Shown piece after piece: positions 1 through 11,705 of a stretch of DNA of 64,000 bases. Where the stretch lies: the NCBI GenBank assembly GCA_963402885.1, contig OY727101.1, positions 16,220,417-16,284,416 of the forward strand. Direction: 5' to 3'. The notes below the pieces were generated by a model. It did no database searches. It was given only the letters and a program-made list of their open reading frames with translations, and was not told the DNA's origin. The stretch comes from Antedon bifida. Lineage: Eukaryota; Echinodermata; Crinoidea; Comatulida; Antedonidae. Position numbers and translations under genes: made by a program. The first letter of the stretch is position 1. Each line of letters starts with the position of its first letter.

Positions 1-412
1 AGGTCTGCCATCAATTCTAGGCATATCTTTTATGACCTGAAAATCATTTATCATTTTTAAATTTTTGCATAATTTTTTTAAAGCTCTATTTAATCTATAA
101 AGAAATCATTACTGTATGAATTATTGATCTAAAATCTACTGTATACCCTACTCTGTAACTAGCTGTATAATTCACAAAAAAACATAAATTCATCATTTAA
201 TCTTTGCATGATAATGTTAAAGCTCTATTTAATCTATAACAGAAACTATTTTTGTAATAATTCATTATTTATCTAATGTACCAACTACTGTAACCCTGCT
301 CTGAAACTACCTGTTTAAGTAAAAAAAAAAACACATAAGTTTATCCTTTAGTGTAAATATTAGTATATATTATTAACAAAATACAGTGCGTTGTTACAGT
401 ATGTTTCCTAAC

Positions 413-3400
413 CTTTGTTCTTAGTGGCTCTGGGAAGCCTCCATATGGTTGGCCTAGGTACCCTTGTAGGAATTCCACCACAGACTTGGGCAATGAGAGT
501 TCTTCCGCTTTCGTTTCTACATCTGCACCACTCAGTTTATTTTGTACCATGAACTGGGCAAGGTCACCAACTACCTTAGATGATGGGGTCACCTAGAGAA
601 AAAAAAGGTCACATTAGGAGACACAACATGAAATATATTGTAAAGTATAAGATAACAACAGGATGCTGAGCTTCGAAGATCAAAGGGTTTATCCGTGGCT
701 GCGACATCAACAGTTCCACGCCTCTTAACATACACTGTGCGCTGCGCAGAATATGTACATGGTACAGTACTGTTGGTATTTGTCGCAGCCAGACCTAGAT
801 CGAAGGACTGTTACGAGTTCCTCTCTTGGCAAGGCAAGCTCAGTGTCCTGTTGATATACAACCATTAAACATTCTCCAGAATAGAGCAAGTAGATAGACT
901 AGTACATGAGTTGCATTTTATGAGCCTTTATATAGTTTTTAAGACTGTTGAGTATGTGGACTGAAGACTGAGAAGCATTCACTAAATGCTCATCCTAAAA
1001 AACACATACCTTGATAAGATCTCCCAACAACTGATTTGCCTCCACGTAAGCCTTTTTGACTTCTGTGAACTGACTTCCAAGGCCTAGACTAAACGCTTGG
1101 AACTGAAGATTTGTGTACTGGCCTCCTGGAATCTCGTTCTTGTAAATATCCGCATTGCCGCTCTTGAGTGTTGTACAACATTCAAAGGGCGCGTATAACT
1201 GCCTCGTAACCTCCCAGTATGAACTATAATCAAACACTTTATCCAATGGGATTTCTGAAAACGTAACCAATAGATAAAATTAATCACTTTATAACATACA
1301 GTGAATTGGCAGACTATAATATCAAAACATAAATTATTTGTGAACTTGCTTTGTCAGTAAAATAATGTTTTTTGTTTTTTTTTGGTTTAAAAAATGTTTA
1401 ATGGAATTCAACTTACTTGTATCAAGTTCGGTGTTCTCAAGAGCTGACACAACAGCTCCCATACTAGGCTGAGATGTCAAGCCAGACATGGAATCAACGG
1501 CTACATCAACGACGTCAGCACCAGCCTGGGCTGAAGCCAACATGGCCGCTACACCAGCGCCAGCAGTATCGTGAGTGTGAATGTGAATAGGCATGTCTGG
1601 AAATTTGTCTCTCAATGACTTTACTAACAACGTGGCCGATTTCGGCTTCAGTAAGCCAGCCATATCCTATAAAACATAGATTAAAATATGACAATAGTAT
1701 TTTTTGCTTTAAATTACATTTTTTCAGGTAATTAATTTTTTTTTTGATCCAGTTTTTGGCAAAAGTGAATAACATGATTAAATTACATGACATTAAAATG
1801 GCATATTAAACAAAAAATAATTTGAAAAAAAAAAAATTTTGTAGGGGAACAATATATCTTCAAAAATTAGTATTAAGAAAGTCTTAATTATAGGCTTTTG
1901 AGTGGCAGATTCTTACTTTGATACACAGAATGTGTGTTCCCATGGCTACAAGTTCAGTGGCCAGGTCCATATAATAATCTAAAGTGTACTTTGACTTCAT
2001 TGGGTCAGACACATCACCACTGTACGATATTGCCGCTTGAACAACGCCCCCAGACTGGCCAGCGGCTTCCATGCCCAGCTTCATGTTCGGCACGTAGTTG
2101 AGACAATCAAAGACACGGAAAATGTCCATGCCGTTCTTATGAGCTAATTCACAAAATCTAAACAAAACATTAAATTCATTCATTTTTAATTTAAACAAAA
2201 TTGAAATTCTGCACTTTATCTTGAGAACTAGTGATGTCCCACCCTACAATATGGATGAACAGTAACAAACTTACTTAAATACAACATTATCTGGATAACT
2301 TGTGTAACCAACAGCATTAGCACCACGTAGTAACATCTGGAATGGAATGTTTGGTATTTGGCTCCGCATGGATTGTAGTCTTTCCCATGGGCACTCATGT
2401 AGAAAGCGCATGGCAACATCAAACGTAGCTCCTGAATAGCGATACATATTCCAAAACAATTATATTGTGATTGGGTTACATTTTTTCCAAAGACTTTAAA
2501 TTACAATAACAATAGGTGATCCGCCTGAAACCCATAAATGGCAATCTCCCTTTTAATAAATGTTGTTTAAGTTTCATAATAAATAATATAGTATCTGTAA
2601 ATAAACAACCTACCTCCCCAGTTTTCAACACTAAATAAGTTATTAAAATTTTGCGACACAAATGGAGAGATATTGAGAAGATCATGTGTTCGCACTCTGG
2701 TTGCCAATAAGGACTGATGAGCATCTCGGAATGTTGTGTCCATAAGGAGTAATCCTTTGTGTTGCCGTACAGCCTTGGCAAAGGCTTCTGGACCCTCCTT
2801 TAGAAGGATGTCACGGAACCCTGCAGGAGCTGGTTTGTCTGCAAGAAAGATAAGTGTTACCAAAGCTTTCAAGACAATTGGAGAAATGACAAAAATTCTT
2901 ACAGTGTCATGGTATCAATAATGTAGAAGTCTTAACCAAACCTTTCCCAGTTATATTGGTGAAACAAATTTATGTATGGTAAATTGTACAGATAAGAGCA
3001 TCCACCTCTTTTGACTATTCTACTTAATGGATAACATAGATTGGTAGGATGCTATTTAATTACCGAACGGTACTTCTGGAATTGGTGGTGTTACATCTGC
3101 GGGCAAAAGATCTGTAGCTAATGGAGTTGACGGTCCGTTGACCTTTAAGTGACCGAAGTAATGCAAGAGCTTCTGAGCCCGATTCTGACTTGGAAAGATG
3201 TCATGTAGAAGATCAGGGTTGTCATCTATGAAGTGCGTGTCTACGAGACCGGAGCGGAACTTTTTATGAGTCAAGACATTCTTCAGAAATGGAATGTTAG
3301 TCTACAGGACAAAGTAGATTAATTTAGTTTTTCAAAAACAGATAAAGAAATTCAAACGTGTTATTTGAATTGGAATCTTAACACAAGAAATTTTGAAAGA

Positions 3401-6400
3401 AGAAAGATTACTGGTTACCTTTACTCCTCGGATTCTAAACTCTGAAAGCGCCCTCTGCATCTTATCAGAGGCAGATTGATGATCTTGTGCATGAGCAATA
3501 ATCTTCACAAGTAAGGAGTCATAATGTGGCGATACTATGGCACCAGCGAAGGCTGATGCACTATCAATCCTGATGCCCATACCTTCACCACTTCGATAAA
3601 CCTGCAGAGGTGAGAGAACAAAAAGGATTAAAAGGAATTACAATAATAATTCTAATGCATGGAAAAATTGATACAGGACTTCAAGATCTATGGATGAATT
3701 ACTTTACCTCTAGTCTGCCTGTGTCTGGCTGGAACCCCTTTGCTGGATCCTCTGTTGTGATTCTGCATTGAATAGCACTTCCACGAACTAACATATTCTC
3801 TTGAGTGATGCCAAGATCTGGCAAAGAGCGACCTTCTGCCACGTGGATCTGAGACTGCACAAGGTCAATTCTAAAGAGATAAACCAATCGTAATAAAGAC
3901 ATTTGACTGGAAAACAAGAGAAGATTTGTACCATAATGGATTCATTTTCATCTGGCGCTTATATAACTGTTTCAAAGCCAATTGGATAAGTCACATACTG
4001 TACAACAATTTGTGGTCTCTTTGTGTCGAATGCCACCACTAACATCGTTCATTCGTCTGTTCACAAAATGGTCAATTAAGTTATCTTAACATAATATTAT
4101 TATTTATATTTTATTTATTATTATATCTAAACCTTATATTTTATATTTTCAAACCAAATCGAATTATAACATATAACAATTCTAGAAGTAATCATGGTAG
4201 TTCCAAAATTTGGTTTCAGGGCAAGGCTGGCAACACCAGCTTTTATTTTACTCGCAAAAATGGTTGCTAAAGATATACTTTACCCTGTAACCTCCTCAGT
4301 GACAGTATGTTCCACTTGTAGCCTAGCATTAACTTCTATGAAGTAATGTTTACCATGCTCGTCAACCAGAAACTCCACTGTGCCTGCATTTTCATAGCCA
4401 ACATGCTGGGCAAGCTTTATTGCATCGGAGGTCATGCGGTCACGTAGTGCCACATCTAACTCTGGGGCAGGTGCGATTTCAACAACCTTCTGATGTCTGC
4501 GTTGGACAGAGCAGTCCCGTTCATAGAGATGGACGATGTTACCAACACTATCCCCTTAAATGATTAAGTAGCACCCATATCAGAGGACAACTTTGGGCCT
4601 AACAAAGTATAATAGGGGTATCTCATGAATAGGGCTTCGTCTCAATAGGAGACCTACTAGATAGTGATTAAGATCTCTTTTTAAGAATTACGTCTCTGCC
4701 TGGTTATGTGTGTTGTTTTTTTTTGTTCTTTGTCCACGTTTTATATTTTTATGGAGACAAAATAAATGAAAAAAAAAACATAATATCGCATTATACTCAT
4801 TTAAAAGGAAGGTGTTCGCTTAATAGGGGTGTCCCAAAGGAGAGGTTCTACAGTCTAAAGTAGTAGTTCCAAACATCTGAATAAAATACACTAATGTGAA
4901 CAATACCTAAGATTTGTACTTCTATGTGCCTTGGCCGTTCTATAAACCTCTCAATAAAGAGTGAACCATCCCCAAATGCTGCTTTTGCTTCTGATGTCGC
5001 TCGGTTGAAATTTTCTTCTAATTCCTGCGAAAGTAGAAAAAAAACACATCAAGTTTGGCGATTGTGAGATATTAGTGTGTATTTTATAAAACAGTTGATT
5101 TGTGATGTTGACTTTATTATTTATATCTTTAACTGTTCTCTTAGCAATGTTAAGAGAGTGGAGTGGAGTTGTGGCTTGGTGGTTATGATGCTTGGCTACC
5201 ACTCCAAGGGTCCTGGGTTCAAGTCCCGTCACATGTCAGAATTTTTTCTAAGGACAAAATTACAACTCCACTCCCAAAGACTTGTAATAAGACGTTGTTT
5301 ATGTAGAGCATCTTGTGTATATGTTTGTCTTGTGAACCTCTGAGGGTTCCTAATGATCAGAAATTGCTGGATGGATCACCCTCATTAAATATGGTAGTTA
5401 AAAAAAAAAAAAAAACTATATAGTACTCATGTAACTATGTTTTTAAACAATATTTTTTCCCATTCTTTCAGAATTTTTCCCATTCTTTCAGATTTTGCGC
5501 ATTTTGTATCTACTTACAGACACCGATTTAACAACTCTCATGCCACGCCCACCACCTCCGTAAGCTGCCTTAAATATTATAGGCATTCCATGTTCTTCGC
5601 AGAAAGCCTTAGCCTCCTGTAAGGATGAAACTGGGCCATCAGTTCCAGCAACAACTGGCACACCTGTAATGAAACAATGTACAAGTATTTGTTATCTGGA
5701 TTCAGAAAAATTATTATGCAACCTCAATAAAAAAGTATGGGTATGCATTGATTCCAATACAAAACACTGTAGTAACAGAATTGGAAATACATACTGTACT
5801 ACACTAATTAAGCAACTGTATTAACATAATGTTACAGCAACCAAAGCAATCTAACAACAGGACACTGAGCATGGTTGCTAAGGTAAGTCCTTTGATCTTA
5901 TGTCTGGCTGCGACAAATACCAACAATACTGTACTATGTATATATTCTCCACAGTGCGCAGTGTCTGTTAAGGGGTGTCGAAGCCACAGATAAACCCTTT
6001 GATCTCCAGAGATTAGCATCCTGTTGTTAGGCTGCCTTGCACCAACATACCTGCAGCTATAGCAATAGCCCTGGCTTCCACTTTATCTCCCATCTGATGT
6101 ACCACTTTAGGTGACGGTCCAATAAACTTAATTCCAGCATCAAGGCAAGCCTGGGCAAAGTCTGCCCTCTCCGATAGGAATCCGTATCCAGGGTGCACAG
6201 CATCCACTCCATTTTCCTAAAAATAGCATGGCAAAAAGATGTTACATACATTTCTGTTTCTGTTGAAAATACAGTAGGATGCTTCATTTGGGACATCGAA
6301 GGGTACACTTTCTAGTGAAACGAACAAGGGGCCAGCCCATATTAAAAGAACAATAGGCCAGCCCCTATGAATTTAACAATGGACCAGCCCCTATGAATTG

Positions 6401-7214
6401 AACAATGGGCCAGCCCCTATTCAAGTAAGAACTCTATTAAGGTGAAAGCTCTATTTCAGTACCCATTTACATTCATGGGTAAAACAAAAAAACAAATGTT
6501 AGTGTCTCTTACTTGGCATATACGAATGATTTCCGGTATAGCAAGGTACGCCTGTACAGGTGGTAACCCATGACCTATTAAGTATGCTTCATCAGCCTTG
6601 CCTCTGTGCATATGCTGTTTGTCCTGCTCAGAGTATACTGCCACTGTTCGGATGCCTAGCTCTGTGCATGCTCTGAACACACGGATAGCTATCTCACCTG
6701 TATACAAACACATGTATGAGAATATGCAAATTATCAGAGATAGCAATAGATATAATGTAGAAACCCACCTGTGATACACCTTTATTCAGGAGTGGGGACA
6801 CCTTTAATCTGGGGTGGGGGAACCCCTATTAAGACTACACTTTCTCGTAAAAAGGGGATGTTTTAAATCTACGGCCAATTCATTTTTTTGTCCTCTTAAT
6901 AGAGATTGTACTATACTAAGTTCATGGTTAATGACAGTTACTGTATATAGAAAATAAATTATATAGATGATTACAGTATATTCATGCAAATAAATCAGAT
7001 ACCTATATTTTAATTTCATCTTTGGCATCTTACCTCTGTTTGCAACTAAAACCTTTTCAATTGGCTTAGACTCAACATTGTGCTCTGCACTCAGCGTTGA
7101 GTATTTATCCGTGTGTGTGAAGCGGACTTGAGATGCGCATGGTAGAGCAGGCCTGTGTAGTCTATTGACCAACGATTTTATGCCTAATGGCAATCTCTGC
7201 ATGATGCATTAACA
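413..7214 (-). CDS. PC: Pyruvate carboxylase, mitochondrial (5' and central part; 3' end outside window)
   Basis: Pyruvate carboxylase makes oxaloacetate from pyruvate, bicarbonate and ATP in the mitochondrial matrix, using a swinging biotin. Exons in transcript order: 7214-7034 (ATG at 7202-7200), 6697-6513, 6216-6051, 5663-5518, 5024-4907, 4554-4284, 3870-3708, 3601-3419, 3301-3064, 2838-2614, 2431-2275, 2157-1917, 1666-1417, 1254-1010, 592-413. Phases join without a break into 979 residues; the family is about 1,180 long, so about 200 residues including the biotin-carrier domain are missing to the left. The first 30 residues are Arg-rich and acid-free, as in a matrix-targeting peptide. [13 protein letters not shown] opens biotin carboxylase. 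The ATP-grasp loop GGGGRGMR is near residue 212. [15 protein letters not shown] near 580 opens the carboxyltransferase. The carbamylated-lysine motif CIKDMAGLL is near 753-761 and the metal site HIHTHD at 783-788. The acceptor at 7215-7216 shows that an untranslated upstream exon exists; it was not located. The last donor in the window (GTTAGG) is weak. Confidence 0.96.
655..854. mobile_element. Small MITE, family B, copy 1 (PC intron)
   Basis: About 200 bp ending in inverted repeats: it starts ACAACAGGATGCTGAG and ends CTCAGTGTCCTGTTG. The interior (GTTTATCcGTGGCTgCGAC and TTGTCGCAGCCAGAC) is itself partly inverted. A second copy lies in opposite orientation at 5851-6030. No coding capacity, so non-autonomous; the superfamily was not determined. 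Confidence 0.7.
5161..5415 (+). repeat. tRNA-derived SINE, full-length copy (PC intron)
   Basis: The head resembles a tRNA gene with RNA polymerase III boxes: an A-box-like GTGGCTTGGTGG and a B-box GGTTCAAGTCCC about 50 bp apart. A non-tRNA body follows, then the tail block TAATGATCAG...GGATCACCCTCATTAAATATGG and a run of about 15 A. It is nearly identical to 61743-61994, and its tail matches 17018-17098. It lies antisense to the host PC gene. Young activity is inferred from the similarity of the two full copies. Confidence 0.88.
5851..6030. mobile_element. Small MITE, family B, copy 2 (PC intron)
   Basis: Begins CTAACAACAGGACACTGAG and ends GCATCCTGTTGTTAG, so the termini are inverted. Inside are CTGGCTGCGACAAATACC and GAAGCCACAGATAAACCC, the same blocks as at 655-854 read from the other strand. 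It ends 20 bp before the exon at 6051. Confidence 0.7.
6323..6425. repeat. Tandem repeat, about 29 bp x 4
   Basis: Four imperfect units containing GGCCAGCCCCTATGAATT, separated by AACAAT, inside a PC intron. Minisatellite-like, no coding sense. Confidence 0.8.
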
Positions 7215-8527
7215 CTGAAAGAAATATTGGGAAACGTTATTGTCAAATTCTCGTATTGTAATGAAGATATGGACATACCGATGATTTCACCGTGGGTCTA
7301 AATAGTTTTATAAAAAGAGGGTACCTGTTCATAAAATAATTAGACAAAAGAGTGATGAATATTAAATCAAATATTGTATAAATATCCATATCATTTTATC
7401 TACAGTAAATCTCATCTCAATCTCACCACCCTCCCTCCCCCCCCCCCCCCCCACCAAACCCCTCCCACCTTATATAGTACAATTTAAGGTTCATAATAAA
7501 TGTTCTGAATCCATAGAGGCACATTTTTATTGAATTTTAAAGATGTATCGTCCCTCAAAAACATGAAAAATGAAGATTAATTAAATCAGACTTTGAATAG
7601 GTTATTTTGTAGTTTTATAAAGCTAATCACTTTCGTAGAAAAAATAATGTTTTCCCTTTTAAAAAAAGACAAAATAAATGGGTAAATTCAACAATCCATT
7701 GGCTGACAGCCAATTTGACTAAATTACACTTTTTGTTCAGGTAAATAAATTTGTTTTCGATCTAATTTTTGGTCAAAGTGGATAACTATTATGTGACATT
7801 AAAATGGCATATTCAACAAAAAAATAATTATTTTTTCAGGATGACAAAACATCTTTAATGCAAGATAATCCCACCTTCCTACTACCCCTGCATAATCATA
7901 AGCATAACAACACACGGCTTTGTGTATGATGAAGTATACATTATCATATGAATGCATAACCAAGAAAATTATTATGTAACATAGTAGTATAACCTCAATC
8001 TCTTCAAAATGTCAAAATCGAGAAAAACATCAGAAACAGTATGTTTGTGTTATTGTTAAAAAGATATTTAGAAAGATTAAAAAACAATCATCATTATAAT
8101 TGATCTACCTTCAATTTATCAATAATTACCAGAAGAAAATACTAAAAACCATAAATCTGGTTATTAATGCTCTTAGCAAAATAATCGAAGATTAATGTAA
8201 ATGAATTCATACGATATCCAATAGACGATTCGGTACGTGCATTTGGGAACGTATGCCTCTTAAAATCCAATTATGAATCAATGCGTTTGCAGCAGATGGT
8301 TTAAGGTTTCACAATCAGCTTTGATGAATTCTGAACTTTTAAAGTAAATAATGAATATATTACCAAAATTCTGCTTGTATCTTGCTTAAGTTATCAGTAT
8401 GTGCGATACTGTACATTCAAATACATCATTTGGGTTAAAAACGACTGTTAAAATTAATTAAAAATTGTACTGAATTAATTCATTCCCATTGCCACCTCCC
8501 CACCCACACATTTTTTGGAATGTCATC

Positions 8528-8665
8528 TAAAGCTCTGTCTACACTATCAAATGAGTTTGACAACAAAATGTTCCCAAATATGGTAGTGATTTGACATCAT
8601 CATGTCCATATGGGCACATCACATTTTTTGTCACATAAAGTTTGATAGTGTAGACAGAGTTTTAC
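8528..8665. mobile_element. MITE family A, complete copy
   Basis: Terminal inverted repeats AAGCTCTGTCTACACTATCA and TGATAGTGTAGACAGAG bound about 138 bp. The inner blocks CAAATATGGTAGTGATTTGA and GGGCACATCACATTTTTTGT are shared by the other copies. No ORF. Confidence 0.88.
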
Positions 8666-9054
8666 TCATATTTTGAATTCACACAGCAAATGAGTTTTAT
8701 TCCTTCTTGACCAAACAGAAACAGGCTTTGATGTTTGTTATTGTCATTGTGGACAAAAGTGTATATATCTAGGCCACTGTTATTAATTATATACAAAAGG
8801 ATATTGTTAATTTAAAATATCCACAGGTCAAGGTGCTCTACTAACTATAGTAATCCAGGTCAGCATATTAAACATAAACAATACTATCATTTGTTTTGGC
8901 TTGAAGTCCTTGTTTAAAATGCCAACTCATTGTGATTACAACAAAATCATCTGAAACTATACTAACTATATTAACTATACTTTCTTTACTGAAAATTTTA
9001 ATCAAAATCATATCACGTTTATAGAGATTAGATTACAAGCCTTTAAATTGTTCA

Positions 9055-9258
9055 CATTTTGAGTGGAGTTATCAAAGTGAAGTTTCAAAAGAACTATTGG
9101 GCCCTATCAACACATTGTGTCTAACTATTCTACTAGTATTGCATATATCTCGCAACATTTTGGGTGGAGTTATTAAAGTTTTAAAAGAACTATTGGGCCC
9201 TATCTATCAACACATTGTGTCTAACTATTCTACTAGTATTGCATATACCTCACAACTT
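9055..9258. repeat. Tandem duplication, about 102 bp x 2
   Basis: Two near-identical units each contain TATTGGGCCCTATC and CTAACTATTCTACTAGTATT, offset by 102 bp. The open frame across it is produced by the duplicated sequence and is not a gene. Confidence 0.92.
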
Positions 9259-10343
9259 TGCAAATTACCAAAACAAATTCTAAGACAGTATTTATTATAG
9301 ACTTGCCCCAAATCTGTGTTTACTATAGTCTTTTTTATGTTAGTCAATCAGTTGATGTTTAGGTTTGTAAGGAAAAGCTCAAGTAGTATTATATGTATGA
9401 AAATACTATGCGAGTCAAAATATTTATCTTTTTACCAATATGAAGTTGAAATACAGTTTAGCTAGACTATAGTTATTATACGATAGCACACGGTACAACA
9501 AAAAAGGGAATTGTATTGTTGGTCAGATGAAAATTCCCTGGTTAATCAAACTTTTAAAACAAAATTGGAAGAAAACCCAAAAGACAATTCAATAAATAAA
9601 TTGGTATCAGATTTTGACCACATCGCAAGGTGTTCTAAATGGGTTGGGCGGGCCTAAACTCAGTGAACCGTGACCAATGGAAAATGAAGTAGAATTGGCA
9701 AAACCTTTGAGTGTAAACACACTGGATCTGATCTGACCCAAACAATTAAACTTGACCAGTCCTGGAGCAATCCATGACCGGTCCAGGAACGCAACATTAG
9801 TATACATTGACAGGGGTCAAAGAATCCTACACATAAACATTTCTTTCTACTTCTAATACTAATTGCATACCAGTCAATATGCTGCAACAGCTGTTTTATG
9901 TTAACCTTAACACACACATTGCAATATCAATCAAATATTCCCAGTTACAGTATATTTAAACCATTTTTAAAACATAATATCTATCATTTTAAAATAAAAT
10001 CTATCAAGCAATACTCACTGTAGCACTAACTGTACTCAACATACACAAAATGCCCTTTCAGAACAGAGTTCACTAGACATATTTAACTCTTCAGAAAGAG
10101 AATAATTTGCATATCATTATACTTGGCTTGAGTGTTTGATTTAAAGACACACCTCCCACACACCTCATTTATCAACCAATCAATGCTTCGGAAATTGATG
10201 ATGCAATATTTAGAATAACAACAAAATATAGGGCATTCTCAAAGTCATTCACAAAGTCAAATTGTGATACAGATGATAAAGCTGTATGGGAAATCAAATA
10301 AGTACAATAATACAAGTTTGATTAATACCACGATAAAAAGGAG

Positions 10344-10432
10344 AATTGCAGAAATCACTAGTGGTCTAATGGAATGGCATCTGTATATCAAGCATATGAA
10401 GCCATAGTTCGATCCTCGGTTATGGTCATTCT
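10344..10432 (+). repeat. Degenerate tRNA-like SINE head
   Basis: An A-box-like TAGTGGTCTAATGG and a B-box AGTTCGATCC lie about 45 bp apart, the usual tRNA spacing. The T-arm and acceptor stems do not pair, so a working tRNA is unlikely. Probably the relic of a tRNA-derived SINE. Confidence 0.5.
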
Positions 10433-10818
10433 TAATCTTGCATTCCCTCAATTTTTTTTAATTTTTTATTTATTTTTAGCATTAGTTTTTAATGGTTTAG
10501 TAGCTTTTAATACAATTTAAAAATAGTAAGTCAATTCAATGTTATTCTAAATTTAATTTTAGAATAGACAAAAATGTAGTCAAAGAATACAACACAAAAA
10601 ATAGAAAAGATTTCTCGAATACTATTTGACTGCATATTAATCCATAATTCAATTATAATTAATCTTAATAGGACATAATATGACTAGGTGTTAAATAATT
10701 TTGGAAGTACGATTCTTCATGGTTAATTATAACAAAAATACGATCAATATATTAACACATTCATTTTTGTAACAGATAATACATACACATTTTGATGTTG
10801 ATTTTATCAAATCATGAG

Positions 10819-10993
10819 TAAAGCTCTGTCTACACTACTGTATAAAACTTTATGTGAAAAAAAAATGTGCCCATATATAGAAATGATGATGTCATATAAC
10901 TACCATATTTGGGCGTACCACTACCATATTTGGGCGTACCACTACCATATTTTGGCACATCACACTAGTTTGATAGTGTAGACAGAGCTTTAC
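10819..10993. mobile_element. MITE family A, copy with internal triplication
   Basis: Termini AAAGCTCTGTCTACACTA and TAGTGTAGACAGAGCTTTA. The core block ACTACCATATTTGGGCGTACC occurs repeatedly in the middle, so this copy is expanded to about 175 bp. Confidence 0.87.
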
Positions 10994-11585
10994 TTAAAAG
11001 TTAAATAAATAATTTGATGACTTTAGTTGTTTTTACCTTTAATGCACTGCAAAATGTATGCTTTACTGCATTGGAATTCTCATACAAAACCCATTTAAAA
11101 TTATCAGCCTTTAGGAATAGTGGGATTTGTACTAAGTACATTAATTCAAGTCTGACGCACGCACTTCTTATCTATTATTCATACATCATCGTCATCTCTA
11201 GACTCCATATATCTACAATATGTTGAGAGTAATAGTAGTCGATCCTGTTTAACACTAAGCTCAACAATAATAAATCATATAGTGGAATGGTTATACTGTA
11301 ATAATAGCTTATGTTACACAAATTTCCATATATTAATATCATTATAATTGCTATGTACTGTACAGTATTGTGAAACCTGAAATGCTAATTAATAAATTGG
11401 AGTGATTGTGGTTTAATTACACTTAAATCAAACCTGTATATCAATATTGATCATGTAAAAGGTCACTGAATTCCACAGTCTACCTCCAAAAGTTCTGGTG
11501 GGCAAATTAAGAAATAATCTGCAAAATTAACATATTTCGTTTGGCTTACGGCAAAATATTCTAAAAATGTTAATAGTAATATTTT

Positions 11586-11705
11586 CATGCAGGGAGGTGC
11601 TGTATTTACGGGTATATTATTGTGGCCTGGTAGCACACATGTGGCAAAATACGGGGAGGTGCAGCATTTATGGGGTATGTTTCAAAGGACTTGGTAGCAC
11701 AAGTG
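11586..11705. repeat. Imperfect tandem duplication, about 70 bp x 2
   Basis: GGGAGGTGCTGTATTTACGG...GGTAGCACACATGTG recurs as GGGGAGGTGCAGCATTTATGG...GGTAGCACAAGTGTG. Non-coding. Confidence 0.7.

Noticed and set aside
9097..9300. 67-codon open frame
   Set aside because: It is entirely the 102-bp tandem duplication.
10344..10432. Functional tRNA gene
   Set aside because: The A and B boxes are present but the T-arm and acceptor stem do not pair.
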